Shown here one piece after another: positions 44,924 to 54,474 of a stretch of DNA of 64,000 nt. Origin of the DNA: Clostridiales bacterium. Its GTDB lineage: Bacteria > Bacillota > Clostridia > Christensenellales > UBA1242. The DNA is taken from the NCBI GenBank assembly GCA_918262735.1, contig CAKJYJ010000003.1, positions 210,883 through 274,882 on the forward strand, in the 5' to 3' direction. Both the position numbers and the translations under genes were made by a program. Positions within the stretch are counted from its first letter, which is position 1, and every line of letters begins with the position of its first letter. The notes under the pieces were generated by a model. That model ran no database searches. It was given only the letters and a program-made list of their open reading frames with translations, and had not been told where the DNA came from.

Positions 44924-45314
44924 TTTCACCTTCGATTACAACTTTCAATATACCATTAACAAAAGAGTAACTTTTTTCCGTTGAATACTTTTTTGCCATT
45001 TCAACAGCCTCGTTTATAACAACTTTATACGGCGTTTGTTTATAAAACAATATTTCCGCCAATGCAACACCCATAATTGCTCTATCGATATTATAAACCC
45101 TGTCTGGAGTGTACCCAACCAACGATTCATTAATCTTGTTGTTAATATAATCCCTATTGTCCTTATATAAGTTAACTAAAACTTTTACAAAATCAATATC
45201 TTGTTCTTCTGTAAGACCATCATCTTCAATTATTTCATCACAAGAAAATTTGTCATTTTGAAAAAGGCTTTCATAAATAATCTTAAAGGCAGTTTCTCGT
45301 GCCAATTTTCTCAT
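44913..45314 (-). CDS. nusB: Transcription antitermination factor NusB
   Basis: 133 residues, all-helical NusB fold: KLARETAFKIIYESLFQ at the start, ILFYKQTPYKVVINEAVEMAKKYSTEKSYSFVNGIL at the end. It works with NusE on rRNA antitermination. It overlaps xseA. Confidence 0.94.
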   Translation of the reverse strand: MRKLARETAFKIIYESLFQNDKFSCDEIIEDDGLTEEQDIDFVKVLVNLYKDNRDYINNKINESLVGYTPDRVYNIDRAIMGVALAEILFYKQTPYKVVINEAVEMAKKYSTEKSYSFVNGILKVVIEGENVI

Positions 45315-45698
45315 TTATACCTCACCTTCCTCTTCATTTTTTATAAAGTCAACACCAACAATGTGAACATTAATTTTACCTGCCTTAACGTCAATCATTG
45401 ATGCTATATTATTCTTTACATTTTCCTGAACCCTAAATGATATATCTGGAATGTTAACCCCAGCAAAAACCTTAATATATATATCAATAACCAACTTACC
45501 ATTCGGGTAAAATTTCAGTTTAACACCGCGACTGTCATTTTTATTAAAAATTCTTTTCAACTTTGTTTCGGCTGTGTCAACAAGTTCACTAACACCACTT
45601 ATTTCTTTGGTTGCAAGACTAATAATTGATAGTAATATTTTTCTATCACAAGTGACCTTTCCTTTGTTATCATTTACGTTTTCTTCCATTTCAACCAT
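45315..45698 (-). CDS. Asp23/Gls24 family protein
   Basis: 127 residues of the Asp23/Gls24 (DUF322) family: ILLSIISLATKEISGVSELVD and the VDIYIKVFAGVNIPDISFRVQENVKNNIASM repeat-like strand-helix unit. These envelope-stress-associated proteins commonly precede nusB in clostridia. The stop abuts nusB. The ribosome-binding GTGAGG is part of the upstream terminator stem. Confidence 0.9.
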   Translation of the reverse strand: MVEMEENVNDNKGKVTCDRKILLSIISLATKEISGVSELVDTAETKLKRIFNKNDSRGVKLKFYPNGKLVIDIYIKVFAGVNIPDISFRVQENVKNNIASMIDVKAGKINVHIVGVDFIKNEEEGEV

Positions 45699-45740
45699 AA
45701 AAAAACCTCACTTTGTGGTAGTATATCACACAAAAGAGGT
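45699..45740 (-). terminator. spoIIIA terminator
   Basis: On the minus strand ACCTCTTTTGTG pairs with CACAAAGTGAGGT (small bulge), followed by T7. Confidence 0.65.
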
Positions 45741-45749
45741 CTTTTGCAA
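45720..45749 (-). promoter_or_regulatory. Promoter of the asp23-nusB-xseAB operon
   Basis: On the minus strand TTGCAA (45744-45749), an 18-nt spacer and TATACT (45720-45725). The -10 box falls in the terminator loop. Confidence 0.6.
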
Positions 45750-45765
45750 ATATTTTTACTATTTT

Positions 45766-46245
45766 TTACTCAACAGGTGTTATTTGAATGTTATCTATGT
45801 CCACTTTTGTTTGGTCTTTAACAACAGACACTATTTGTGCAACTTCTTGCGACGTTAACGTTGCATTTGCACATCTAACAACTATTTTAACATTTGGTTC
45901 AACGCTGGTTACAATACAATCATCAAAACCCTTTGATTTTATTAATCCCTCCACCACTAATTCCGTCTCCATCTGTTCAATCAGCGCCAACTTTTTAGCC
46001 TCTGCATTAGAAACGGCTTCTGCACTTGACGCTTCATTTGTTATTATTGCATCATAGTATAAAAGAGCTTGATCCCTTGTTGTTTGTCTGTCGGCCCTGT
46101 AGGTTGAAAAATAATTTGCAGTTGTTATATTCCCTGTGCTTGTTTGTGTAACATTATTATTAAGTGCAATATTCAAATAACCCGTTATTCCCAACAATAA
46201 TACCATACCAATTAATATAAATACCTTTGTTTTCTTTTTTAACAT
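45766..46245 (-). CDS. spoIIIAH: Stage III sporulation protein AH
   Basis: 159 residues: an N-terminal membrane helix and an exported YscJ/FliF-like ring domain (SKGFDDCIVTSVEPNVKIVVRC, LTSQEVAQIVSVVKDQT). SpoIIIAH in the mother-cell membrane pairs with forespore SpoIIQ to form the feeding-tube channel. It is the last gene of the operon. Confidence 0.94.
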   Translation of the reverse strand: MLKKKTKVFILIGMVLLLGITGYLNIALNNNVTQTSTGNITTANYFSTYRADRQTTRDQALLYYDAIITNEASSAEAVSNAEAKKLALIEQMETELVVEGLIKSKGFDDCIVTSVEPNVKIVVRCANATLTSQEVAQIVSVVKDQTKVDIDNIQITPVE

Positions 46246-46307
46246 TTTTATTCTCCTTTTTGATAATTTAATATATTAATAACCACAACATAATATAACC
46301 AAATCCA

Positions 46308-46874
46308 CTATTTATTCCCTGGTAGTACTTCAATTTTGTTTTCCGATACTCCAAGCAGTGTTGAAACGGCATTAATAATATTTAGTTTAACAGCAACATT
46401 GCCTGCCCCAGAGCAAACAACTAAAACCCCACTAACATTTGGATATATTTCTCTAACAATAAGCGGTGTGTTCTTACCATTCTGCGTCACAATAACAACA
46501 GACTCATTCACCGTTGTTTTTGAGTTGGAACCACCGCTAACAGAACTAGTTGTTGTTACTTCTTCGCTTTCTTTTGCATATTCATATGACATTCCCCCAT
46601 CAAGCGTAACCATAACCGAAACTCTGCCCACGCCAGAAATATCACCAATAACGGATTCTAGCCTTTTTTCAATTGACGAAGTATAAACTTGCAAATCAAA
46701 TGAAGTACTTTCGTTATTTTTTTGCGAGTTGGTGGGCTTTGAAGAAAGATATATTACACCCAAAACTGCAACAAATATACCAATCAAAATAAACTCAAAG
46801 TGTTTTATGCTTTTTAATTTTTGGATGAGTGGAATTTTATCCCACAACGAAACATCATCGCTTTTATTACTCAT
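46308..46874 (-). CDS. spoIIIAG: Stage III sporulation protein AG
   Basis: 188 residues: one membrane helix (about 26-46) and an extracytoplasmic domain (RLESVIGDISGVGRVSVMVTLDGG and VLVVCSGAGNVAVKLNIINAVSTLLGV). It forms the large ring of the SpoIIIA-SpoIIQ channel. It overlaps spoIIIAF by eight bases. Confidence 0.94.
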   Translation of the reverse strand: MSNKSDDVSLWDKIPLIQKLKSIKHFEFILIGIFVAVLGVIYLSSKPTNSQKNNESTSFDLQVYTSSIEKRLESVIGDISGVGRVSVMVTLDGGMSYEYAKESEEVTTTSSVSGGSNSKTTVNESVVIVTQNGKNTPLIVREIYPNVSGVLVVCSGAGNVAVKLNIINAVSTLLGVSENKIEVLPGNK

Positions 46875-47370
46875 ATATTATTACTTTATCCTCCCCCACA
46901 ATCACATACTTTTGCACAACACGCACCACCTCCGTTTTTATATCTATATTCTCAAAATTACCCGATATTACAACATTGCACAAGTCGACATAAATAGCAT
47001 TAATTTTCATGTCTACATCAAATATGTCTGCAGAAATAGAAACGTTTGCACCCACAATTCCAACCTTTTCAAAATCCTCACATATTGAATTTTCCATTGC
47101 ACTTAACTTACTTTGATTAATGTTACATATGTAATTATCTTGCAAAACATACTCACTATTATAGAACAATTCGTTCAACGAAAAATCAGCGCTAAATAGT
47201 TTTGATATTGGCATCAAAAGCACAAGAATTATCACATATGAAAGTACCCGTTTAATAACCCCATTTGTTTTTCCACTCGGTAAAATTAAATCTATTATTA
47301 TTGATGCCAAACAAACACCCGATACACTTATAATCCAGCCAGAAAAATCAAACAATACATCCTCCTCCAT
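46867..47370 (-). CDS. spoIIIAF: Stage III sporulation protein AF
   Basis: 167 residues: two N-terminal membrane helices then a ring-building domain. MEEDVLFDFSGWIISV and IIIDLILPSGK are typical. It abuts spoIIIAE. Confidence 0.9.
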   Translation of the reverse strand: MEEDVLFDFSGWIISVSGVCLASIIIDLILPSGKTNGVIKRVLSYVIILVLLMPISKLFSADFSLNELFYNSEYVLQDNYICNINQSKLSAMENSICEDFEKVGIVGANVSISADIFDVDMKINAIYVDLCNVVISGNFENIDIKTEVVRVVQKYVIVGEDKVIIYE

Positions 47371-48555
47371 CTAAAACATATTTAGACTACACATGACCAA
47401 GCCCGTAATAATGAAATACATAAACGCAACACCAAGTATTAGTGCAATTAGTGTTGGAATCAATTTTGATATATCATTCACAAAGTTTGTAACCCTACCA
47501 TCCGAAATCGGTTCTAATATTGACGAAGCAAGTTTCATTAATAAAGAAAAAACAATTATTTTTAGTACAGGAATAACGATTGTGCAAAACAGCAATAAAA
47601 GGCCACTAACCCCAACAGAGTTTTTTATTAAAGAACACGATAACATAATTAAACTAACACCATCTGATAAAAAACCGCCAACCAACGGAACGCCATTTTT
47701 AATTGTGTATTTTGCCGCCCTTATTGAAACCCCATCAACACTTCCAGACATAAGTCCCTGAATTGAAATAAATGCCGTGAATACCGTAATAATTCCACCA
47801 AGCAACCACTTAAAACAAGAGCCAAAAAATTCCGCAAATTTGCCAAATTTAATATCTGTTGTTAAATTCGATATTATTGTAAAAACCAGCTTAAATGAGA
47901 ATAATGGCAACAAAACACTTCCAAAAACTGCTAGAACCGCACCTGAAAGAATCACCATGGCAGGCTGATAAATACCAACAGAAACATTTCCCCCAAGAGC
48001 TGTTAATAATGTTAACAAAATCGGAAAAACAACATCCATCTGAACTTTTATTGTGCCAATACATGATGTTGTTATTTTAATTAAATATGTTATTGCACTC
48101 ACCACAATCAAAACAATAGAACCATAGCTAACAAAATGGATTATATTGCCAATACTCTTATTTGAACTAGCATTATTTGAAACCATGCTATACAAAACAG
48201 CAATGGCGACAATTAAACAAACATATGGTAAATAATTGATAACATCATCTAAAAAAATATCAATTACATATTTAACCAAATTGTTTGCATTAACCGAAAT
48301 ATTCCCATGAATCAGGTTATATAACCTGTCATTTATGGTGCCCTCACCAAAAATCATCTTTTCGTTAACAATATCCGAAAATAGTTCATCCAGTTCTTCA
48401 GTATCCAAATTAGATAGTTGTTCGTCTATATTATTATTTATTTGACTTTCAATTTCATTGTCCTCTTGAATGGTAGCATAGCATTGCCTATATGCAATTC
48501 CATTTGCAAAAACAATAAAAAGAACAATAATCGCACAAATTAATTTCTTAATCAT
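47371..48555 (-). CDS. spoIIIAE: Stage III sporulation protein AE
   Basis: 394 residues: signal peptide, extracytoplasmic segment, then about seven membrane helices, with the conserved IQGLMSGSVDGVSIRAAKYTIKNGVPLVGGF. It is the polytopic membrane component of the SpoIIIA complex, resembling export-apparatus membrane subunits. It overlaps spoIIIAD by four bases. Confidence 0.95.
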   Translation of the reverse strand: MIKKLICAIIVLFIVFANGIAYRQCYATIQEDNEIESQINNNIDEQLSNLDTEELDELFSDIVNEKMIFGEGTINDRLYNLIHGNISVNANNLVKYVIDIFLDDVINYLPYVCLIVAIAVLYSMVSNNASSNKSIGNIIHFVSYGSIVLIVVSAITYLIKITTSCIGTIKVQMDVVFPILLTLLTALGGNVSVGIYQPAMVILSGAVLAVFGSVLLPLFSFKLVFTIISNLTTDIKFGKFAEFFGSCFKWLLGGIITVFTAFISIQGLMSGSVDGVSIRAAKYTIKNGVPLVGGFLSDGVSLIMLSCSLIKNSVGVSGLLLLFCTIVIPVLKIIVFSLLMKLASSILEPISDGRVTNFVNDISKLIPTLIALILGVAFMYFIITGLVMCSLNMF

Positions 48556-48941
48556 GGCAACAGCCCAACAATCATATTTAATAAGGCGGTAACAATTGGA
48601 AAACTTAAAAAAAGAATAAAGACTTTACCAGCTAAAACAATTTTATCAGCCAATAACGTATTCCCCGCATCACAACAAAGACTAGATGAAAATTCGGTCA
48701 AATATCCAACCCCAACAATTTTAAGAATAACAGCAAAAATTTGACTATCAACACCAATTTTATTTACAAAATCAGTTAAACCACCAATCACATCAATTAT
48801 TATGTCAATGCACATAATTACAATTATTATAGAACCCGATATACTTATAAAAACAGCCATATCTGGCTTGATTGGCTTAATAATTAGATAGCAAACAAGA
48901 GATAAAAGTGCAACCCCAATAATCCTAAAGAATTCAGACAC
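48552..48941 (-). CDS. spoIIIAD: Stage III sporulation protein AD
   Basis: 129 residues, four hydrophobic segments; the C-terminal KIVGVGYLTEFSSSLCCDAG is a family signature. It is a membrane part of the SpoIIIA complex. Confidence 0.94.
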   Translation of the reverse strand: MSEFFRIIGVALLSLVCYLIIKPIKPDMAVFISISGSIIIVIMCIDIIIDVIGGLTDFVNKIGVDSQIFAVILKIVGVGYLTEFSSSLCCDAGNTLLADKIVLAGKVFILFLSFPIVTALLNMIVGLLP

Positions 48942-48956
48942 ACCACCTCCAAAATA

Positions 48957-49151
48957 TTAAAATCCAAATATGTTTCTAACAGAAGCAAATAAATCAGAGA
49001 CCATATTCAAAATTAACATCAAAACAACAATAATACCAGCTAATGTCGCCAAAGTCGCAATATCATCCTTACCTGTATGTTTAAGTATTTGAGCAACAAT
49101 ACCTGTTAGAACACCAATGCCAGCAATCTTAATTATTAAATCAACTTCCAT
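48957..49151 (-). CDS. spoIIIAC: Stage III sporulation protein AC
   Basis: 64 residues with two membrane helices; LIIKIAGIGVLTGIVAQILKHTGKDD is the family signature. Short but secure by operon position. Confidence 0.94.
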   Translation of the reverse strand: MEVDLIIKIAGIGVLTGIVAQILKHTGKDDIATLATLAGIIVVLMLILNMVSDLFASVRNIFGF

Positions 49152-49160
49152 TCGCCACCC

Positions 49161-49658
49161 CTAATAAATAATAATAACCAGCAACACACCAAGTATTATG
49201 CCAAGCTTTGTATATAATGAAGAATATTTAATACTTTCATTTTTTGAGGAATTATAAAATTCTGCACTTATATCCAAAAAACCATCAATATAGTCATTCT
49301 GACTTAAAACATTAACCCTACCAAGCTTAGAAAATAATTGAAAAACACTTTCTTTTTCGTGCTTATTCAGTATATTTATGTCATGAAACAGTAACTGATA
49401 ATCAAAGGAAGAATTCATAGTAATAGCATTCTTAAAGTTTAACAACAACTGACTAAAACTTTTATCATGAACATTCTTAATATAATCATCAATGAATACA
49501 ATAAGCTTCTTTGATGAAAAATTTACATTCATCTTAAAAGCCTTTACAAACATATCTAAATTAAAAAAAAACTTTTTCCTATATAAATAGAAATTTGAAA
49601 GTGTATAGCCAATTAATCCAAACATAAAAATAATAATAAAACAAAAAAACAATTTCAC
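49161..49658 (-). CDS. spoIIIAB: Stage III sporulation protein AB
   Basis: 165 residues: N-terminal membrane helix, helical cytoplasmic domain resembling GspF-type proteins, and a C-terminal helix. Conservation is low, and the call depends partly on position between AA and AC. The start overlaps spoIIIAA by four bases. Confidence 0.88.
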   Translation of the reverse strand: MKLFFCFIIIFMFGLIGYTLSNFYLYRKKFFFNLDMFVKAFKMNVNFSSKKLIVFIDDYIKNVHDKSFSQLLLNFKNAITMNSSFDYQLLFHDINILNKHEKESVFQLFSKLGRVNVLSQNDYIDGFLDISAEFYNSSKNESIKYSSLYTKLGIILGVLLVIIIY

Positions 49659-50566
49659 ATAGCACCACCATATATTGATATAAGATTATTATTATACACA
49701 CTCTCTATTGTACCAACACCATTTCTGTTCGACAGAACAACAATGCGCTCAATAAGTTTTTTATCAATCATTAACATTATTTCCTTCTTGTTTTTTATAT
49801 CATTCACATCTTTTGCATGAATGGTTGCAAAAACAGAAACGCCACAGCAAGACGCGTACTCAACAGCCTCAAAATCGCTTTCGGTGCCCAACTCATCCGT
49901 TACCACAATATCCGGCGACATACTTCTAAGACCGTACATTATTGCGTTTTTTTTGTTTAAGTAACACAAATAATCACAATTATTTACATACATATTTTTT
50001 ATACCACCACTTATTTCACCCCTTTCATCCGCAATAAATATATTGTATTTTAATTTACGTATGGAGAATTGATATATTAAATCTTTAAGCATTGTTGTTT
50101 TACCAGCCCCAGGTGGAGACACTATTAATGTGTTATTTACCACAACACCATCATAAATAATGTCAAAAATCGGTAAAGAACAATCTTTAATATTATGCGG
50201 CACCCTAATACAAACAGACGAAAAATCCCTTATTGTTACCACACCATTTTCGCCCACAACATCACCACAAAGCCCAACCCTTGTGCCATCATCTAAAACA
50301 ATGTATCCATTTTTAATTTGTTCATTATTCGCATATATTGAATATTCACTCGCCCTAAACACAACCTCTTCAACCATTTCATACGTTCCAATCACCTCTC
50401 GACCACCAGAGCTCAAATTACCACAATCACACATAATATATGTTTTATTACCACAAAACACAACAATCGGCATGTTTACCCTTATTCTTATTTCATTTAT
50501 TTCATTTTCGTTGAAATTACTTTCCAACAATTCCATTATTTTTTTAGGCAATATCTTATTCAACAT
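49655..50566 (-). CDS. spoIIIAA: Stage III sporulation protein AA, ATPase
   Basis: 303 residues. The Walker A motif is VSPPGAGKTTMLKDLI, followed by IADERGEISGG and DIVVTDELG (Walker B), as in type II/IV secretion ATPases. It is thought to power assembly or transport of the SpoIIIA-SpoIIQ channel. It is the first gene of the eight-gene operon. The operon should be sigma-E dependent; no clear sigma-E box was found by eye. Confidence 0.96.
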   Translation of the reverse strand: MLNKILPKKIMELLESNFNENEINEIRIRVNMPIVVFCGNKTYIMCDCGNLSSGGREVIGTYEMVEEVVFRASEYSIYANNEQIKNGYIVLDDGTRVGLCGDVVGENGVVTIRDFSSVCIRVPHNIKDCSLPIFDIIYDGVVVNNTLIVSPPGAGKTTMLKDLIYQFSIRKLKYNIFIADERGEISGGIKNMYVNNCDYLCYLNKKNAIMYGLRSMSPDIVVTDELGTESDFEAVEYASCCGVSVFATIHAKDVNDIKNKKEIMLMIDKKLIERIVVLSNRNGVGTIESVYNNNLISIYGGAM

Positions 50567-50679
50567 TTTTCACCTTATTTATGATTACTATCAAGAAGTT
50601 TCTTTTATAACAAATCAACAAAATGTCTCATTTTACGCCAAGAAAACAATATACCTCAATTATGCACTGTTCAACATTT

Positions 50680-50714
50680 GACAAAAAAAACCGAGCAATC
50701 AAATGCTCGGCTTA
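50680..50714 (-). terminator. efp terminator
   Basis: On the minus strand GCCGAGCA-TTTGAT-TGCTCGGT is followed by T8. Confidence 0.93.
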
Positions 50715-50733
50715 ACCTTTGTTTTATATATGA

Positions 50734-51294
50734 TTATTTAATTCTTTCCATATATGAACCATCACGAGTGTCAACTCTTATAATTTCACCCTGATTTACA
50801 AATAAAGGAACCTTAATTTCAAAACCCGTTTCAAGTTTTGCCGGTTTGTAACCAGCTTTTGAAGTATCACCCTGAATTCCAGGTTCTGTTTCCGTTACCT
50901 CAAGTTCAACAAATGTTGGTGGAACAACACTGAATGCGGCACCTTTATAAAATTGAATTGTTGCATTCATATTTTCTTTCATAAAGTTCATTGCACCCTC
51001 AACCTGAGACTTGTTAAGAGGTATTTGGTCATATGTTTCCATATCCATAAAGTAATACAAATCCCCTTCATTATAAAGATATTGCATTTCCTTTCTTTCA
51101 ATAACCGCTGCCTGAAACTTATCTGTTGGGTTAAATGTTCTCTCCAAAACCTGCCCCGTAACAACATTCTTTATTGTTGTTCTAACAAATGGTGAGCCTT
51201 TACCAGGCTTAACATGCAAAAATTCAACCACAACATAAACGTTACCCTCATACTCAAACGTAACACCCTTTCTAAAATCACCTGCTGTAATCAT
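50734..51294 (-). CDS. efp: Elongation factor P
   Basis: 186 residues, three OB-like domains. [17 protein letters not shown] starts the KOW-like domain, [11 protein letters not shown] holds the tip lysine near position 32, and [21 protein letters not shown] is the C-terminal signature. EF-P relieves stalling at polyproline. ATG 51294 follows AAGGAG; the track adds 31 upstream codons that overlap the promoter. Confidence 0.97.
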   Translation of the reverse strand: MITAGDFRKGVTFEYEGNVYVVVEFLHVKPGKGSPFVRTTIKNVVTGQVLERTFNPTDKFQAAVIERKEMQYLYNEGDLYYFMDMETYDQIPLNKSQVEGAMNFMKENMNATIQFYKGAAFSVVPPTFVELEVTETEPGIQGDTSKAGYKPAKLETGFEIKVPLFVNQGEIIRVDTRDGSYMERIK

Positions 51295-51323
51295 ATTTTT
51301 CTCCTTAAAATAATTTCCTACCC

Positions 51324-51352
51324 ATAATATCATATTTATTATTATTTGTCTA
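51324..51352 (-). promoter_or_regulatory. efp promoter
   Basis: On the minus strand TAGACA (51347-51352), a 17-nt spacer and TATTAT (51324-51329). Confidence 0.7.
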
Positions 51353-51374
51353 CTGTTTTTATAATATAATAATA

Positions 51375-51941
51375 CTAATGACCACAATGTAATTTGTATC
51401 CTTGATTTACAAGTAACAATAAGCTTTTTACACTTTTCATTAATTCGTTAAAATCGCCATCATAAAAATCATATCTGCCATAACCATTTTCAAATAAAGT
51501 ATCTCCGGAAAATAAATCATCACCGATAATATATGCCAAACCACCAGCACTATGACCGGGAACATGTTTTATTTTTACCTCAAAAGACCCCAACTTTAAA
51601 AGATTCTGCCCATTAATAATTAAACAGTCGGGAACAAACATATCAATAACAACCCCACAACCATTAGCCAAACACTTGTCAGCATTTGAACATTTTTCGG
51701 CGTCAAGCTCAGAAACATATATTTTATATCCCAACTTTTGCAGTTTACCACACGACGCAATATGATCAAAGTGTGCATGCGTGATAAGAACACCCACAAC
51801 GTCTAATTTATTGCCCATAATATATCCATATATATCATCATAATTAGAACCCGGGTCAATTATCAACGCCTCTTTCAGTTCGTTTGATACAATATACGTC
51901 TTTTCTCCCAGCATATCATTAACAACACAGTCAATCAACAC
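51375..51941 (-). CDS. Metallo-beta-lactamase-fold hydrolase (glyoxalase II-like)
   Basis: 188 residues with the metal motif [12 protein letters not shown], the later [24 protein letters not shown] and the terminal HCGH, all typical of the YqgX/GloB-like MBL fold. The natural thioester substrate is unknown. It starts at GTG 51941 behind AGAGGG. Confidence 0.88.
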   Translation of the reverse strand: MLIDCVVNDMLGEKTYIVSNELKEALIIDPGSNYDDIYGYIMGNKLDVVGVLITHAHFDHIASCGKLQKLGYKIYVSELDAEKCSNADKCLANGCGVVIDMFVPDCLIINGQNLLKLGSFEVKIKHVPGHSAGGLAYIIGDDLFSGDTLFENGYGRYDFYDGDFNELMKSVKSLLLLVNQGYKLHCGH

Positions 51942-51963
51942 TATTAAACCCTCTTAAAAACAA

Positions 51964-52824
51964 TTATACTTTTGTTTTTTCAAATATATCCTTTAGCAAA
52001 ATCGCATCTTCCATCATGCGCTCTTTAGATTCAGAAATAACGGTTGGTGTCATGCCATACATTTTTAGAACCTTAGCCAATGGCTCAAATTCAGGCCCAT
52101 ACACATCATCATCTAAAGTCAAATGCTTTATTTCACCCTTATCAGAGTATTCAATTTTACTAAAATGAATATGGCAATTATTCATCTTTTCAGGACCCAA
52201 CTTTTCAAAACCATAATCAATAATTCTTTTGTAGTCATCAACAGTTTTTAGCCCACCCTGCATAACACAATTAATATGACCAAAATCAAATGTAGGAACA
52301 AGCATTGAATCCTTTGTACAGAAATCAATAATTTCTTTATAAGACCCAATTTGCATATATTTCCCCATGGTTTCTGGACATAAATTGTATTTATTATAAT
52401 TCTTGTAATATAGCATTTCTAACACAATATCAAGACGACTTGATATTAAATTAACCGCATCTTGCCGCTGTAACTTACCACACGAACCCAAATGTACAAC
52501 ATAATCTCTACCATTAACCAATTTCAAATACTCAAAACCTTTGGTTATATAAGCATAAGACTTATCAGCCATCTCATCGCTTTCATTGGCTAAATTAATA
52601 TAATATGGTGCATGCAAACTAACCAAAACGTCGTTGTTTAATGCAACCCGCCCAAGTTCAGATGCCGTATCTTCCGACATTGTAAACCCTCTTCCAAAAG
52701 AGTATTCATATGCAGTTAAACCATTTTCCTTACACCATTTTGGAGCATCAACACTATGTTTATACCCACTATCATAAAATATAGAACTATTGCCAGCAGG
52801 ACCAAACCTTATTTTATTCTCCAT
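51964..52824 (-). CDS. TIM-barrel protein, endonuclease IV / sugar isomerase-like
   Basis: 286 residues of the xylose-isomerase-like/AP-endonuclease 2 superfamily: VSLHAPYYINLA, YVVHLGSCGK, LCPETMGK, PTFDFGHINC and CHIHFSKIEYSD supply likely metal ligands. It may be an AP endonuclease-like or sugar epimerase-like enzyme. It is shorter in motif detail than classical Nfo. It sits between truB and the MBL gene. Confidence 0.78.
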   Translation of the reverse strand: MENKIRFGPAGNSSIFYDSGYKHSVDAPKWCKENGLTAYEYSFGRGFTMSEDTASELGRVALNNDVLVSLHAPYYINLANESDEMADKSYAYITKGFEYLKLVNGRDYVVHLGSCGKLQRQDAVNLISSRLDIVLEMLYYKNYNKYNLCPETMGKYMQIGSYKEIIDFCTKDSMLVPTFDFGHINCVMQGGLKTVDDYKRIIDYGFEKLGPEKMNNCHIHFSKIEYSDKGEIKHLTLDDDVYGPEFEPLAKVLKMYGMTPTVISESKERMMEDAILLKDIFEKTKV

Positions 52825-52827
52825 AAA

Positions 52828-53520
52828 TTAACAACCCCTATTATCAATTGTAACTTCACAATATGACACATTACCATTTTCAATATCTTTAATTGTACAC
52901 GAATCAACTATGCCAAAATCACCACATTTGGTACGTATAATACTTACCATTGTGCCATATGTTGATAATTCGTAAGCTAAATCTCTACATATGCTTCTAA
53001 TATATGTTCCGGCACTACACGAAATTTCAAACATAAAATTATTGTTTCCTAAACTTTTAAGAAGTTTAATATCTTTTATTGTAATTTGTTTTGGCTTTAA
53101 TTCAACCTTGCCGCCACTTCTTACCAAATTACAAGATCTCTTCCCGTTTATTTTTTTTGCAGAATATTGAGGTGGCATTTGATTAATGCTTCCAATAAAT
53201 TTTGGTAAAACCCTATTTATATCATCATCTGTAATGATTACATTGTTACTATTTATAATCTTTCCTTCACTATCTATCGTGTCGGTTTCATAACCAAAAT
53301 GAAATACAGCCACGTACGTTTTGTCTTTCTTTAAGTATTCATCAAATAGTTTTGTTGCACGGTTTACCCCAATCAACAAAACTCCCGTGCCGTATGGATC
53401 TAGAGTTCCCATATGTCCAGCCTTTTTAACTCCAAGTGCTCTAGATACTTTTTTTACAGCCAAAAATGATGACATACCCGTTGGTTTGTTTAGAATTATA
53501 ACAGCATCCTTATCAAACAT
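52828..53520 (-). CDS. truB: tRNA pseudouridine-55 synthase TruB
   Basis: 230 residues, shorter than E. coli TruB because the C-terminal PUA domain is abbreviated. NKPTGMSSFLAVKKV and GHMGTLDPYGTGVLLIG, with the catalytic Asp, identify it, with CSAGTYIRSICRDLA later. It belongs to the infB-rbfA-nrnA-truB operon and overlaps nrnA by eight bases. Confidence 0.95.
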   Translation of the reverse strand: MFDKDAVIILNKPTGMSSFLAVKKVSRALGVKKAGHMGTLDPYGTGVLLIGVNRATKLFDEYLKKDKTYVAVFHFGYETDTIDSEGKIINSNNVIITDDDINRVLPKFIGSINQMPPQYSAKKINGKRSCNLVRSGGKVELKPKQITIKDIKLLKSLGNNNFMFEISCSAGTYIRSICRDLAYELSTYGTMVSIIRTKCGDFGIVDSCTIKDIENGNVSYCEVTIDNRGC

Positions 53521-54472
53521 TGCCCTTTACCCCTATTTGTTTCATACATTCATCAAAAATTTGCCTAGCAATTTTGACTGGAGACCCAACAAATGTAAAA
53601 CCAGATGCCTGCTCATGACCACCACCACCAAATTTTAAAGCAATTTCTGCCACATTATAGCCAAGTTTTGACCTAAGACTAACAGAGTACGTATTCTTTT
53701 CTTTTTGTTTAATAACGAAGGCAAATTTATTATCATTTATATTTAATAATTCATTAACTAAATTACCGGTATTATCTGTATTAGAATGTTTTTGCATCTT
53801 TAGCGTTATAATTGTATATGCAATATCGTTTTCAACAACCATTTTTTCATATGCAAATTCCCTTAGCCTAACCTCTTCCAAAGACTGTTTTTTGAAAAAT
53901 TCAAATATAATATTCTTTGTGTCAGCCCCCATTTCAAATAACTCTCCGGCAGTTTTATAAGTGTTTGCATTAGTGTTATCATTTTGAAAACAATTTGTGT
54001 CTCCTATAATTCCGGTAAACAATAAGCTCGCAACGCGACTTGTTATTTCAACATTCATCTGCTTAAATAATTGAAACATTATTTCTGAACAGCTAGACAT
54101 ATTGGCATCAACATATACCATTTTTGCACTTAAATCCCTTATTAAGTGATGGTCAATACTGATTGTGTTGTCAAAGTCTTTAAACGTATTACAGTGCTTT
54201 CCTAACAGTTTATATGTAGGAACATCAACAGCCACCAACGTATCATATTTGTTGATATCAATATCATCAGAAATATCTTCCGTTAGCCCATAATAATCAC
54301 TATTCTGTGGCATTTTTGAAACATCAACAAACATATCAGCCGTCTTGCCAAGCTGCTTTAAAATGCAAGAAAGAGCGGTCATACAGCCCAGGCAATCCGA
54401 ATCCGGAGAAACATGTGCAATAATACCCACTCTTTTACTATTTTTTAATGCATTTGCTATTTTTTTAATCAC
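53513..54472 (-). CDS. nrnA: DHH-family phosphoesterase NrnA (oligoribonuclease / pAp phosphatase)
   Basis: 319 residues with DHH and DHHA1 domains: AHVSPDSDCLGCMTAL, VAVDVP, SIDHHLI and GGGGHEQASGFTF. NrnA degrades nano-RNA and pAp. It is two bases downstream of rbfA, the usual place in Firmicutes. Confidence 0.94.
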   Translation of the reverse strand: MIKKIANALKNSKRVGIIAHVSPDSDCLGCMTALSCILKQLGKTADMFVDVSKMPQNSDYYGLTEDISDDIDINKYDTLVAVDVPTYKLLGKHCNTFKDFDNTISIDHHLIRDLSAKMVYVDANMSSCSEIMFQLFKQMNVEITSRVASLLFTGIIGDTNCFQNDNTNANTYKTAGELFEMGADTKNIIFEFFKKQSLEEVRLREFAYEKMVVENDIAYTIITLKMQKHSNTDNTGNLVNELLNINDNKFAFVIKQKEKNTYSVSLRSKLGYNVAEIALKFGGGGHEQASGFTFVGSPVKIARQIFDECMKQIGVKGNV

Positions 54473-54474
54473 AA

